From assembly GCA_965206195.1 (NCBI GenBank), contig CBDBIZ010000011.1, forward strand, positions 1,488,001 to 1,552,000: 64,000 nt of DNA. The letters are read 5' to 3'. Positions 43,074-52,443 of the stretch are shown here, one piece after another; position 1 is the first letter of the stretch; each line of letters opens with the position of its first letter. The notes under the pieces are model-generated. The model worked only from the letters and a program-made list of their open reading frames with translations. It was not told the DNA's origin and made no database searches. The position numbers and the translations under genes are program-made. Source of the stretch: JAAOIF01 sp965206195. Lineage in GTDB: Bacteria > Pseudomonadota > Gammaproteobacteria > PS1 > Pseudothioglobaceae.

Positions 43074-44840
43074 ATGAAAAAAATACTTGCTTATATGGCA
43101 CTTATCGCCAGTTTCAAGGTTGGTGCTGTTCTAGGTCCTATTCCTATTTATCTAAACACCGAATACCGAACCAGCAGCCCTGTTATTGGCTCAATTTCAT
43201 CAACACTGAGTTTTAATAAAAGCGATATTCAATCAAGTGGTGCAAATACTTTTGGTGACTTTTTAGCTACCATGCCTGGGGTAGAGTATGAAAGCGGACA
43301 AGGCAATTTAACAGCACTTAGGATTCGTGGTAATGAAGCGGCTCATACTTTGCTGCTGATAAATGGTGCAAAAGTTACCATTAGTGCAACTCAAGCAAAT
43401 TTGGATGTTGTGCCACTTGACGTCATTGAGAAAATTGAAATCATTAAAGGGCCTTTTTCATCACTGTATGGTCCAGGTGCAATAGGTGGTGTGATTCATC
43501 TTACCACCAATAAAAAACAAAGTGCAAAAAGCGGAAATTTAAACATAAGTTATGCAACGCATAATACCAAAAAAATAACACTGAATGCTAACAATAGAAA
43601 TGAAAATTCCTATCTCAATATTGCCCTGAGTGATTATCATACAGACGGTATAAACGCAACAACACAAGACGTTACTGGAGAGAAAGACTCAATTGATAGA
43701 AAATCTATAGCAATTAACATCGGTACTGAGCTGAGCGAAACAACAGATATTGAAGTTAATTTTCTTAATACTCGCGCAACTATTGAGTATGACGATCTTT
43801 TGGGTAACATTCCCAGACCTGATAACAATTTAACTCAATTTAATCTTAAAACCACACACCAGTTTAGTAAGTATTTTAAAGCAAACCTTGATTTAAGACG
43901 GCAAAACACACAAAGACGAAGTGATAAATACAAACTAAATGGTATTACTTTATTAAATGAATACAATGTTGATGATTCAAAAATATCTTTTGGACTGGAA
44001 AACGAATCCGACCAAGATATTGGAAACTCTAAATATATTAAACATCATGATATTTTTACCCAATATCAAGCCAATATTTCTGGCAATGATATTGTTATCG
44101 GATATAGAAATATTGACCACGATAAATTTAGTAAGCACAATACTTACAATTTTGGCTGGGGTAGGAATATTAACAATAATTTAAGGTTTAATGCCGCTTT
44201 TGGTAAAGCAACCAATTTACCCAATCATTTCCAAAATAATTTAAACATCACACAAGCAAAAACAGCCTTAAAACCAGAGCATAGTAAAAGTATTGAACTC
44301 GGCGTTAAATATCAAAACATTAATGCAAGAATTTACCAAAGCAAAACCAATGATGCGTTTTCTTACTTTGACCCTGATAATAATTTTAATACTGATAACA
44401 GCTTTTATATTAACCAAGGAGGGATTGAAAATAAAGGTATAGAACTTGGTATTACCAGTAAATTTGCTAATTGGAACATTGTAACTAATGCAACTTATCA
44501 ACAATCGATTGATAGCGAGACAAAATTAGAACAAGGCAGGAGACCTAATAAAACCTTTAACATTGTTGCTAAAAACAAACAAGATAAATTCAACTATAAA
44601 ATTCAACTGATAGCAAAATCAGCCACCTTTGACCATGATGACAACACCACAAGAGGGAAAAACCCAGGTTATGCCTTGGTAAATTTAGCCGTTACTTATC
44701 ATTACAACAAGAAAACTAGCATTTCTTTAACTGTTAATAACGCGCTAGATAAAAGCTATACAATTGCCAAAACTGCTAATAATGAAAGTTATAATCAACT
44801 GGGTAGAACTTTGAATCTAGGTTTGGATTATGGGTTTTAA
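43074..44840 (+). CDS. btuB: TonB-dependent outer membrane receptor, probable cobalamin receptor
   Basis: 588 residues from ATG at 43074 (AAGGA eight bases before). A start at 42963 in the same frame lies inside the riboswitch and is rejected. Signal peptide about 1-18 (MKKILAYMALIASFKVGA). Plug domain: FLATMPGVEYESGQGNLTAL, LRIRGNEAAHTLLLINGAKV, IEIIKGPFSSLYGPGAIGGV; then the beta-barrel ending LGLDYGF, with terminal F. B12 as ligand is inferred from the riboswitch and neighbours. Confidence 0.93.
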   Translation: MKKILAYMALIASFKVGAVLGPIPIYLNTEYRTSSPVIGSISSTLSFNKSDIQSSGANTFGDFLATMPGVEYESGQGNLTALRIRGNEAAHTLLLINGAKVTISATQANLDVVPLDVIEKIEIIKGPFSSLYGPGAIGGVIHLTTNKKQSAKSGNLNISYATHNTKKITLNANNRNENSYLNIALSDYHTDGINATTQDVTGEKDSIDRKSIAINIGTELSETTDIEVNFLNTRATIEYDDLLGNIPRPDNNLTQFNLKTTHQFSKYFKANLDLRRQNTQRRSDKYKLNGITLLNEYNVDDSKISFGLENESDQDIGNSKYIKHHDIFTQYQANISGNDIVIGYRNIDHDKFSKHNTYNFGWGRNINNNLRFNAAFGKATNLPNHFQNNLNITQAKTALKPEHSKSIELGVKYQNINARIYQSKTNDAFSYFDPDNNFNTDNSFYINQGGIENKGIELGITSKFANWNIVTNATYQQSIDSETKLEQGRRPNKTFNIVAKNKQDKFNYKIQLIAKSATFDHDDNTTRGKNPGYALVNLAVTYHYNKKTSISLTVNNALDKSYTIAKTANNESYNQLGRTLNLGLDYGF

Positions 44841-44876
44841 TCCGTTAAAATACTCAAAAAAATATCAAGGTATCTT

Positions 44877-45446
44877 ATGAGTAATCAAATCAACAAAACA
44901 ACAACTGTGTTTGCGGTTTTTATTCTGTTACTTTTAATGTTTGCCACTCGTGGACATTCTAATTGGCTATCAACTTTGATACATTTGCCCGATTTTACCT
45001 TACCCGCACTATTTATCGCTGGGATATATTTGCGACAATTTTGGGTGGCTTTTGTGCTGATTTTTAGTGCCGTTGCTATTGACAATTATGCTATTGTTCA
45101 CCAAGGGTTAAGTGCTAACTGTATCACCCCTGCTTATAGCATTTTGCCACTCACTTACTACGGAGTTTTTTGGGCAAGCAAATACCTAAACACTCTAAGT
45201 CTTGATAGTCATTTAATTAAAAACGTATCAATCATCACAGCAATTTCTAGCATCCAATGGCTTAGTGCAACTGTAAGCTATTATGTTTTTACCGCTGCTC
45301 CATGGAGCAAGTTTGGCACTTATGTTGTAAAGTGGTCAATACTGGAAATACCACCGGTTTTATATTGGCTGATAGCGGTAATGGCTGTCTTCACATTGGC
45401 AGCTCGCATTATTCCTATATTGAGTACCAAAAGCAATGTCAGATGA
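44877..45446 (+). CDS. btuM: BtuM-type cobalamin transporter (solitary ECF S-component-like)
   Basis: 189 residues with about six membrane segments. It shows the family motif region LPDFTLPALFIAGIYLR, then NCITPAYSILPLTYYG with C82. That cysteine corresponds to the cobalt-binding Cys80 of Thiobacillus denitrificans BtuM. BtuM moves B12 across the inner membrane without an ECF module. In an operon between the receptor and cobO, overlapping cobO by eleven bases. Confidence 0.85.
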   Translation: MSNQINKTTTVFAVFILLLLMFATRGHSNWLSTLIHLPDFTLPALFIAGIYLRQFWVAFVLIFSAVAIDNYAIVHQGLSANCITPAYSILPLTYYGVFWASKYLNTLSLDSHLIKNVSIITAISSIQWLSATVSYYVFTAAPWSKFGTYVVKWSILEIPPVLYWLIAVMAVFTLAARIIPILSTKSNVR

Positions 45447-46029
45447 GGACTACCAGCGCCGTATGCAGCGCAAAAAAACTCATATCGATGCGCGCATAGA
45501 GCAGGCTAATATCGATAAAGGCATTATTGTGTTATTAACTGGCAATGGCAAAGGCAAATCTTCCTCAGCATTAGGGATGATTTGCCGTGCATTGGGTTAC
45601 GATATGAAAATTGCGATTGCTAAATTTCTCAAAGGCGAACAAGACACAGGTGAAGATGCTTTTCTAGCCCAGCAAGCGAATATAACAACAGTTTGTATGA
45701 AAACTGGCTTTACTTGGAACACTCAAGATAAAGCATATGATACTAAAATGGCGATTGAAACTTGGCTCGAGACGCAAAAATATCTTAATGATGAATCGAT
45801 TGATTTGGTAGTGCTAGACGAATTAACCTATATGCTCAACTACCATTATCTCGATGAACGGGAAATTTTAACAGTACTAAGCAATCGTCCTAAACATCAG
45901 CATGTGGTTATCACTGGCAGGTCTGCCACTCAAAGTTTGATTGAAATTTCCGATACCGTAAGCGAGGTTAAAGACATTAAACATGCATTTCGCGCCAATA
46001 TAAAAGCCCAACAAGGCATTGACTTATAA
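45436..46029 (+). CDS. cobO: Cob(I)yrinic acid a,c-diamide adenosyltransferase
   Basis: 197 residues of the CobO/BtuR/CobA family: GNGKGKSSSALGMICRALG with P-loop, KFLKGEQDTGE, and VVLDELTYMLNY, ITGRSA. Adds the adenosyl group to corrinoids. Last gene of the riboswitch operon, which salvages B12; no corrin synthesis gene is seen here. Confidence 0.93.
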   Translation: MSDEDYQRRMQRKKTHIDARIEQANIDKGIIVLLTGNGKGKSSSALGMICRALGYDMKIAIAKFLKGEQDTGEDAFLAQQANITTVCMKTGFTWNTQDKAYDTKMAIETWLETQKYLNDESIDLVVLDELTYMLNYHYLDEREILTVLSNRPKHQHVVITGRSATQSLIEISDTVSEVKDIKHAFRANIKAQQGIDL

Positions 46030-46037
46030 AATAACAC

Positions 46038-47411
46038 TTAAACGTTTTCAGACATATATTGCAGCGCCTGATGTAAATATGCTACGGGCACTACTTGCAA
46101 GCCCTTGATGGGTTTTTTAGGGGCGTTTTCCTTGGGTATGATTGCTACTTTAAAGCCGTGTTTTTGTGCTTCAGACAAACGCTCAACCCCATTATAAACA
46201 GCTCGTACCTCGCCTGTAAGCCCCACCTCGCCAAACACAATCCAATCTTTAGGGATAATTTTATTGCGCAAACTTGACAGTATTGCCAGCATAACCACCA
46301 AATCTGCGGCAGTTTCCACCACTTTAATGCCACCCACCACATTCACAAACACATCTTGGTCGTGCGTGGCAATACCACCATGTTTGTGCAAAATAGCCAA
46401 TTGTAAAGACAAGCGATTTTGTTCAAGACCGACACAAACGCGCCTAGGATTGCCACTAGCGGTATCAACCAAAGCTTGCACCTCAACCATCAACGCTCTA
46501 GTGGCTTCGCGCGTGACCATTACCACCGAGCCAGATGAGGGTTTGGCTTGAGTGGATAAAAATATAGCGGATGGATTTTCAACTTGTTGCAAACCATTTT
46601 CACCCATAGCAAAAACACTGATTTCATTCACCGCACCAAAGCGGTTCTTAATCGCACGAATAATACGATAACGACCACCTGCATCGCCTTCAAAATACAA
46701 AACTGTGTCTACCATATGTTCCAAAATACGTGGTCCTGCTAGCGCGCCATCTTTAGTAACATGACCAATCATTAATAATATGGTGTTGGTTTGCTTGGCA
46801 AATTGAGTAAATTGCGCAGCGCAATCACGCACCTGCGTCACAGAACCAGGTACTGAAGTTGAGCCATCTGTTAGCATGGTCTGAATAGAGTCAATCACTA
46901 TTATCTTGGGTTTTATCTCTTTAGTAAGTTTGATAATTTTTTCTAAATAGGTTTCACTCAACAATAAAATATCTGAGTTAATACCCAAACGCATCGCCCG
47001 ATCGCTAATTTGTTGGGCAGATTCTTCGCCACTCACATACAAGGTTGTATGATTTTTATTAAGCGCACTCATGGCTTGCAAAATTAAGGTTGATTTACCA
47101 ATACCTGGGTCACCGCCAATGAGAATAACTGAACCATCAACCAAACCACCCCCTAAAGTGCGATCAAGCTCACTCAAGCCCGTTGAGAGTCTGGCTTTGG
47201 TTTCTGTTGTTACCGCACATAAATGTTGCACGCTTGAGGCGGGTAAATCTTGCAGACTCTCAGGTTTGTAAGCAGGATTGCCAGCGATGCTAATTTCTTC
47301 CAAAGTATTCCATGCCTTACAGTCTAGACACTGTCCTGCCCACTGCGGGTGTGACGCGCCACAGGCTCGACACACAAATTCAACTTTAAACCTTGCCATA
47401 TTTTTTTTCAA
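46038..47411 (-). CDS. radA: DNA repair protein RadA
   Basis: 457 residues. Zinc finger CRACGASHPQWAGQCLDC, Walker A GGDPGIGKSTL, RadA motif KNRFG, and a Lon-like C-terminal domain with GEVGLTGEVRAV. A branch-migration helicase in recombination. Followed by nrdR upstream in the transcript. Confidence 0.96.
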   Translation of the reverse strand: MKKNMARFKVEFVCRACGASHPQWAGQCLDCKAWNTLEEISIAGNPAYKPESLQDLPASSVQHLCAVTTETKARLSTGLSELDRTLGGGLVDGSVILIGGDPGIGKSTLILQAMSALNKNHTTLYVSGEESAQQISDRAMRLGINSDILLLSETYLEKIIKLTKEIKPKIIVIDSIQTMLTDGSTSVPGSVTQVRDCAAQFTQFAKQTNTILLMIGHVTKDGALAGPRILEHMVDTVLYFEGDAGGRYRIIRAIKNRFGAVNEISVFAMGENGLQQVENPSAIFLSTQAKPSSGSVVMVTREATRALMVEVQALVDTASGNPRRVCVGLEQNRLSLQLAILHKHGGIATHDQDVFVNVVGGIKVVETAADLVVMLAILSSLRNKIIPKDWIVFGEVGLTGEVRAVYNGVERLSEAQKHGFKVAIIPKENAPKKPIKGLQVVPVAYLHQALQYMSENV

Positions 47412-47415
47412 AGAG

Positions 47416-47865
47416 CTACTTCATCAATTTATCAATTTCGAGTTTAAACGCCTCAATATCTTGAAACTGACGATAGACCGAGGCAAAACGAATATAAGCC
47501 ACTTCATCAAGGGTTTTTAGCTCTTCCATCACCCATTCACCAATTTTGCTAGAAGGCACTTCACGCTCAGATTGCGCCATTAGCTTACGTAGAATATACT
47601 GAATTGAGATTTCAATTTGAGTGGTTTCTACTGGTCGTTTTTCTAAGGCTTTTAACAGTCCAGAGCGTAATTTTTCCTCACTAAAGGCTTCGCGAGAATC
47701 GTCATTTTTAATCAAGCGTGGCAGGTTAAGGTCAACCATCTCTCGGGTTGAATAACGTGCATTGCAGGAAGTACACTCACGTCTCCTTCGCACTTGCGAG
47801 CCATCATCAATCAAACGCGTATCTAATACCTTAGTATCATCAGATTGGCAAAATGGACAGCGCAT
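47416..47865 (-). CDS. nrdR: Transcriptional repressor NrdR
   Basis: 149 residues. Zinc ribbon CPFCQSDDTKVLDTR and CTSCNARYST, then an ATP-cone (LPRLIKNDDSREAFSEEKLR). Represses ribonucleotide reductase genes depending on dATP. Usual glyA-nrdR pairing. Confidence 0.96.
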   Translation of the reverse strand: MRCPFCQSDDTKVLDTRLIDDGSQVRRRRECTSCNARYSTREMVDLNLPRLIKNDDSREAFSEEKLRSGLLKALEKRPVETTQIEISIQYILRKLMAQSEREVPSSKIGEWVMEELKTLDEVAYIRFASVYRQFQDIEAFKLEIDKLMK

Positions 47866-47881
47866 TATTGTTGTGCTCTAT

Positions 47882-49135
47882 TTAGCTGTAAACTGGATGT
47901 TTTGCGCAAAGTTTAGTCACTTTGTGTTTAACTGTGTCAATTACTGATTGATTGGTTAAATCATCACAAATATCGCACATCCAAGTTGCCAAATCAGTAC
48001 AATCAGCCTCACTAAAACCACGCGTGGTTGCCGCTGGTGTACCCACACGGATGCCGCTGGTAACAAAAGGCGATTGTGGATCATTCGGCACAGCGTTCAT
48101 ATTAACAGTAATATGCGCTGCACCTAGAGCCGCATCTACCGCCTTACCTGTTAACCCTTGCTGAATAAAGCTCACCAAAAACAAATGATCATCAGTGCCG
48201 CCTGAAATCACGTCAAAACCTCGATTAATAAACACGCTTGCCATTGCTTTTGCATTGATTTTTACCCGTCGCTGATAAGCCTGGTATTCATCGCTCATCG
48301 CTTCTTTGAAACAAACTGCTTTGGCAGCAATAACGTGCATCAAAGGCCCGCCTTGAATACCAGGAAAAATTGCTGAATTTAGCTTCTTTTCAATCTCAGG
48401 GTTGGCTTTAGCCAAAATCAAACCGCCACGAGGACCTCGCAAAGTTTTATGCGTTGTGGTAGTGGTTACATCAGCTATTGCCACAGGTGAAGGGTACTCA
48501 CCTACTGCAATCAAACCTGCAACATGTGCCATATCTACCATAAGATAAGCACCTACTGCATCAGCAATATCTCTAAAACGTTGCCAATTTATCACGCGAG
48601 AGTAAGCTGAAAATCCTGCAATAATCATTTTCGGTTGGTGTTCTTTGGCTAATGCTTCAACTTGGTTGTAATCAATCTCGCCAGTTTTAACGTCTAAACC
48701 ATATTGAATGGCATTAAAATTTTTACCTGAAAAACTCGGCGCAGCGCCATGAGTAAGGTGCCCGCCATGAGCCAAACTCATGCCTAAAATAGTATCGCCT
48801 GGCACTAATAACGCTTGGAAAACAGCGGCATTCGCCTGAGAACCAGAATGCGGCTGCACGTTAGCATAATCAGCACCAAACAAAGTTTTAGCGCGATCAA
48901 TGGCTAATTGCTCCACCACATCCACGTGCTCACAACCGCCATAATAACGCTTTTTAGGATAGCCTTCAGCATATTTATTGGTTAACTGAGAGCCTTGTGC
49001 TTCCATAACTGCAAAAGAGGCATAGTTCTCACTGGCAATCAGCTCAATATGTGTTTCTTGACGCGCTTTTTCATGAGTAATTGCCTTGGCAATTTCTGCA
49101 TCTACAATAGTTAAGGTTTGGGATTTTTCAAACAT
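47882..49135 (-). CDS. glyA: Serine hydroxymethyltransferase
   Basis: 417 residues. PLP lysine in TTTTHKTLRGPRGG; HSGSQANAAVF, MVDMAHVAGLIAVGEYP. Converts serine to glycine and supplies methylene-THF for MetH and others. AAGGAAAATT before the ATG. Confidence 0.97.
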   Translation of the reverse strand: MFEKSQTLTIVDAEIAKAITHEKARQETHIELIASENYASFAVMEAQGSQLTNKYAEGYPKKRYYGGCEHVDVVEQLAIDRAKTLFGADYANVQPHSGSQANAAVFQALLVPGDTILGMSLAHGGHLTHGAAPSFSGKNFNAIQYGLDVKTGEIDYNQVEALAKEHQPKMIIAGFSAYSRVINWQRFRDIADAVGAYLMVDMAHVAGLIAVGEYPSPVAIADVTTTTTHKTLRGPRGGLILAKANPEIEKKLNSAIFPGIQGGPLMHVIAAKAVCFKEAMSDEYQAYQRRVKINAKAMASVFINRGFDVISGGTDDHLFLVSFIQQGLTGKAVDAALGAAHITVNMNAVPNDPQSPFVTSGIRVGTPAATTRGFSEADCTDLATWMCDICDDLTNQSVIDTVKHKVTKLCAKHPVYS

Positions 49136-49257
49136 AATTTTCCTTTTAAATTGACAAAGATTGAGATAAAAAATTAATTTTATCTTATTTTGTTAAAATT
49201 GTAGAAATCTTTGCATAATTATACAAAGGTCTGTACAACGAAGATTGGCAAACTGTT

Positions 49258-49334
49258 TGGTCGGGACGAGAGGATTTGAACCTCCGACCACTTGACCCCC
49301 AGTCAAGTGCGCTACCAGACTGCGCTACGCCCCG
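49258..49334 (-). tRNA. tRNA-Pro(GGG)
   Basis: 77 bases with CCA encoded. Acceptor CGGGGCG/CGTCCCG, anticodon stem CTTGA/TCAAG with loop CTGGGGG (GGG), T arm GGAGGTTCAAATCCTC. Its 5' end overlaps the 3' end of the moeB/thiF-like gene by ten bases. Confidence 0.93.
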
Positions 49335-50086
49335 CGTGTGCAGATTTTACAAGATTTGTCTTTGCTAATTTTAACTTTACGAAAACTTAAATTAAGTGCA
49401 TCCATGATTATTAATTTACCCAACAACTGTTCACCTAGACCTAAAACAACCTTAATCGCTTGCAAGGCTTGTAGGCTTCCCATTATGCCAGCGACTGGTG
49501 CCAGTATGCCGTTATCACTACAATTTTCATCCACACTACCAGAGGCTGGATACAAACACTGATAACACGGATAGTTAGTCTCATACCCCTTAAAAACAGA
49601 CAATTGACCCTCAAAGCGAATCACCGCCGCTGAAATTAGTGGCACACGCTGAGTTACACAGGTTTGATTGATTTGAAAACGTGAGGTGAAATTATCAGTA
49701 CCATCTAGCACCACGTCTGCTTTTGCTACCCAACCGCCCAAATTCTGAGCGTTTAAATCTTTGAGTGTGGTGACTGTAATATTTGGGTTAATCGCCAACA
49801 TTTTGCGCTTGGCAGAATCAATTTTGTACTCACCAATATCATTAGTATGATGAATCACTTGACGTTGCAAATTGGACAATTCTACTCGGTCAAAATCTGC
49901 AATCATTAAATGCCCTACTCCTGCTGCTGCCAAATACATTGCTGCTGGTGAACCTAGCCCACCTACGCCAATTAATAGTAGTGTTGAATTGAGTAAATCT
50001 TGCTGCCCTTCTACACCAATTTCTGGCAATAGAATTTGGCGAGAATACCTAAGTAAATCCTGATCATTCAATATTTTATTTAGCAA
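49325..50086 (-). CDS. moeB: MoeB/ThiF-family adenylyltransferase
   Basis: 253 residues of the E1-like family: RYSRQILLPEIGVEGQ, GVGGLGSPAAMYL, DGTDNFTSRFQIN, zinc cysteines in CYQCLYP and CKICTRGA. It activates the C-terminal glycine of MoaD or ThiS-type sulfur carriers. Sequence alone does not separate molybdopterin from thiamine roles, so the name is tentative. The 3' end runs into tRNA-Pro. Confidence 0.88.
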   Translation of the reverse strand: MLNKILNDQDLLRYSRQILLPEIGVEGQQDLLNSTLLLIGVGGLGSPAAMYLAAAGVGHLMIADFDRVELSNLQRQVIHHTNDIGEYKIDSAKRKMLAINPNITVTTLKDLNAQNLGGWVAKADVVLDGTDNFTSRFQINQTCVTQRVPLISAAVIRFEGQLSVFKGYETNYPCYQCLYPASGSVDENCSDNGILAPVAGIMGSLQALQAIKVVLGLGEQLLGKLIIMDALNLSFRKVKISKDKSCKICTRGA

Positions 50087-50567
50087 AATACTTGGCTAAT
50101 TTAGGAGCGATTAACATTTGACAATATGGCTGAGATTGATTATCGTTAAAATAATTTTGGTGATGAGCCTCTGCGGGATAAAATACATCCAATTTTGTTA
50201 CTTCAGTCACAATAGTTTTTCCCAAATTTTGAATAAATTGTGTGGCTTGCTGCTGCTGAGTATCGCTTATGTAAAACACTGCAGAGCGGTATTGCGTGCC
50301 ACGGTCATTGCCTTGCTGGTTTAGTGTTGTGGCATCATGCGTGGCAAAAAATACCGCTAATAATTGCTCAAACGAAATTTGTAATTCGTTATACTCAATC
50401 TTAATAGCCTCTGCATGACCTGTAGTACCTGTACAAATGTCTTGATAACTGGGGTATTTGGTTGTGCCATTACAATAGCCAGAGATGACTTGCTCTACGC
50501 CTGGTACGCGCTGAAAAATCGCCTCAACACACCAAAAACATCCACCAGCAAAATACGCTGTTTGCAT
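50076..50567 (-). CDS. msrA: Peptide methionine sulfoxide reductase MsrA
   Basis: 163 residues from ATG at 50567 (MQTAYFAGGCFWCVEAIF, with the catalytic cysteine in GCFWC); an upstream start at 50627 gives a stretch unlike the family. EVTKLDVFYPAEAHHQNYF near the end. Repairs oxidised methionine. Overlaps the moeB start by eleven bases. Confidence 0.94.
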   Translation of the reverse strand: MQTAYFAGGCFWCVEAIFQRVPGVEQVISGYCNGTTKYPSYQDICTGTTGHAEAIKIEYNELQISFEQLLAVFFATHDATTLNQQGNDRGTQYRSAVFYISDTQQQQATQFIQNLGKTIVTEVTKLDVFYPAEAHHQNYFNDNQSQPYCQMLIAPKLAKYFAK

Positions 50568-50628
50568 GTATGATATTAACTCTAATAAAAAAACGTTAGT
50601 ATAGCGTAAAAACAAACAAACAAACAAA

Positions 50629-50940
50629 ATGCACCAAATTAGTTTTTATGTGCCTGAGACAGATTTAGAAATTGTTAAAAACTCTATGTTTGCAGCAGGC
50701 GGTGGAAAATTTAACAACTACGAAAATTGCGCATGGCAAACGCTCGGCACTGGACAATTTAAACCAATAGCTGGTGCTAATCCAGCCATTGGCGAGATTA
50801 ACAAAATACAAACCATTGCAGAGTACAAGGTTGAAATGCTGTGCCGTGATGATTGTCTAGCATCTGTTATAGTTGCAATGAAATCAGCCCACCCTTACGA
50901 ACAAGTGGCTTATTCAATATTTAAAATAAAAGAGTTATGA
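50629..50940 (+). CDS. NIF3-like (YqfO/CutA-type) small protein
   Basis: 103 residues: ISFYVPETDLEIVKNSMFAAGGGKFNNYENCAWQ, RDDCLASVIVAMKSAHPYEQVAYSIF. It matches the small domain inserted in NIF3/YqfO proteins. Function unknown, maybe metal-linked. Overlaps the next gene by four bases. Confidence 0.8.
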   Translation: MHQISFYVPETDLEIVKNSMFAAGGGKFNNYENCAWQTLGTGQFKPIAGANPAIGEINKIQTIAEYKVEMLCRDDCLASVIVAMKSAHPYEQVAYSIFKIKEL

Positions 50941-51581
50941 TATTTAAAAAAATAGTTAACACTGCTTTACAAGGATTTTTTTGGATTCTGCCCATTCTAT
51001 TAATTATTTTTATTGTCAATTGGCTATTTGAAAAAGTCTCAATATTAACGCATATTTTATTTGATGGATTGGGTGTTAATACAAACCAATATTTTCTTTT
51101 ATGGGTCATGATAGGGATTGTTATTACCCTATTAACATTATCAATTATTGGTAGTATCGCAACCACGCGCATTGCCTCTATGTTTGAGTTGCTTGTCAAA
51201 AAAATACCGCTTTATTCTACAATTAAAGACATTGTCGGTATTTTTAATTCCTCAAAAGAAGGTAAAAATGAGGTTTTAGTTGTAGCAATTAAAGGTTTTA
51301 CTCAATCAGGATACAATATTGGACTCATGTATTCTACCAAAGAAAGTATTATTAAGAACCATTACACAGTCACACTCTCAATGAGTCCAATTCCAAATGG
51401 TGGCTTTATGTTTGAGGTGCATCAAGATAATATTTTAGTCATAGAAGGGGCAAAATTTAATGACAATCTTAATTATTTATTATCAATGGGAACAAAAAGT
51501 ATGGGTGAAATTTTAAACCAAAACCCAAATAACCACTTAATTTCCTTTGCCGAATGGAGGCAAAAACACGCATCAATCTAA
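50937..51581 (+). CDS. DUF502 family membrane protein
   Basis: 214 residues. Two N-terminal membrane segments (about 8-31 and 54-77), then a soluble DUF502 part with KIPLYSTIKDIVGIFNS. Function unknown. Overlaps the upstream gene by four bases. Confidence 0.85.
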   Translation: MIFKKIVNTALQGFFWILPILLIIFIVNWLFEKVSILTHILFDGLGVNTNQYFLLWVMIGIVITLLTLSIIGSIATTRIASMFELLVKKIPLYSTIKDIVGIFNSSKEGKNEVLVVAIKGFTQSGYNIGLMYSTKESIIKNHYTVTLSMSPIPNGGFMFEVHQDNILVIEGAKFNDNLNYLLSMGTKSMGEILNQNPNNHLISFAEWRQKHASI

Positions 51582-51652
51582 CAGTTAGTAGCAGTCATAA
51601 CAATTGGTATTTTTGGTATAATTTTGCCTTTTGCTTAAAAAGAGACAGGTTG

Positions 51653-52126
51653 ATGCTTAAAAAACTGGTTGAATTTTTAAAAAATAACTATCCAGATTCC
51701 AATATCAATGATTATTTGGATGCTAAATACATACAACTTAGCAATCCACAATTAAAACAAATTGCTGATGCTATTAAGACTGGCGAACTAACAATCAAAC
51801 CTGCTTCTAGTTGTACGGCTGAGCGCCTTATTTTTCATTTTGGCGATACCATTATTTTGTTACAAAAAGACCATAACAATTCATCAGCAGTTTATCAAGC
51901 GGAGCTTGCTTGGCATACAGATTTTTTAGCAATTCATTCCACACGAAACAAAGGCAAAGGGTTTTATTTTATTGCTTTTGAGTTTGATGATGATTATCAC
52001 TTCAGCTTAAAAACAACCGATAAAACGTTAGCTGAGCAAGTGCACCATGAAGAGCAAAATCAGGATTTGATTGATAAAGCCATGCCGGTATTAAAAGGCT
52101 TTATGTCGGCTATTGCAGCCGAATAA
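51653..52126 (+). CDS. Hypothetical protein
   Basis: 157 residues from ATG at 51653; the frame extends upstream to 51554, but overlaps the previous gene without reason. A TATAAT box lies at 51617-51622. Soluble, no signal peptide; LVEFLKNNYPDSNINDYLDAKY near the start. I do not recognise the family. Confidence 0.65.
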   Translation: MLKKLVEFLKNNYPDSNINDYLDAKYIQLSNPQLKQIADAIKTGELTIKPASSCTAERLIFHFGDTIILLQKDHNNSSAVYQAELAWHTDFLAIHSTRNKGKGFYFIAFEFDDDYHFSLKTTDKTLAEQVHHEEQNQDLIDKAMPVLKGFMSAIAAE

Positions 52127-52149
52127 CCAACCAAAAACTGTTTTAAATA

Positions 52150-52440
52150 CTAAGTAATACCTTTTAGAGTCGCCTCTTTGAGTTTTGGACCAGCTTTGAA
52201 CGTGGTTACCGTTCTGGCTGAAATTGTCGCATTCTCACCAGTTTTTGGATTTCTGCCAGGTCTGGCAGATTTTGCTCTGATGACAAAATTACCAAAACCA
52301 GACAAATTGACTGGCTCGCCATTTGCCAAAGTACGCTTGATAATGTCAAAAAAATCATTCGTAATTGATAATGCTTGAACATAATTAATATCTAATGCTT
52401 TGACTAGCCGATTAGCAATATCTTTTTTGGTCATTGACAT
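52150..52440 (-). CDS. ihfA: Integration host factor alpha subunit
   Basis: 96 residues. MTKKDIANRLVKAL, FGNFVIRAKSARPGRNPKTG and the beta-arm proline region. Bends DNA as an IhfA/IhfB dimer. Follows pheT by three bases, the standard gammaproteobacterial order. Confidence 0.95.
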   Translation of the reverse strand: MSMTKKDIANRLVKALDINYVQALSITNDFFDIIKRTLANGEPVNLSGFGNFVIRAKSARPGRNPKTGENATISARTVTTFKAGPKLKEATLKGIT

Positions 52441-52443
52441 ATT

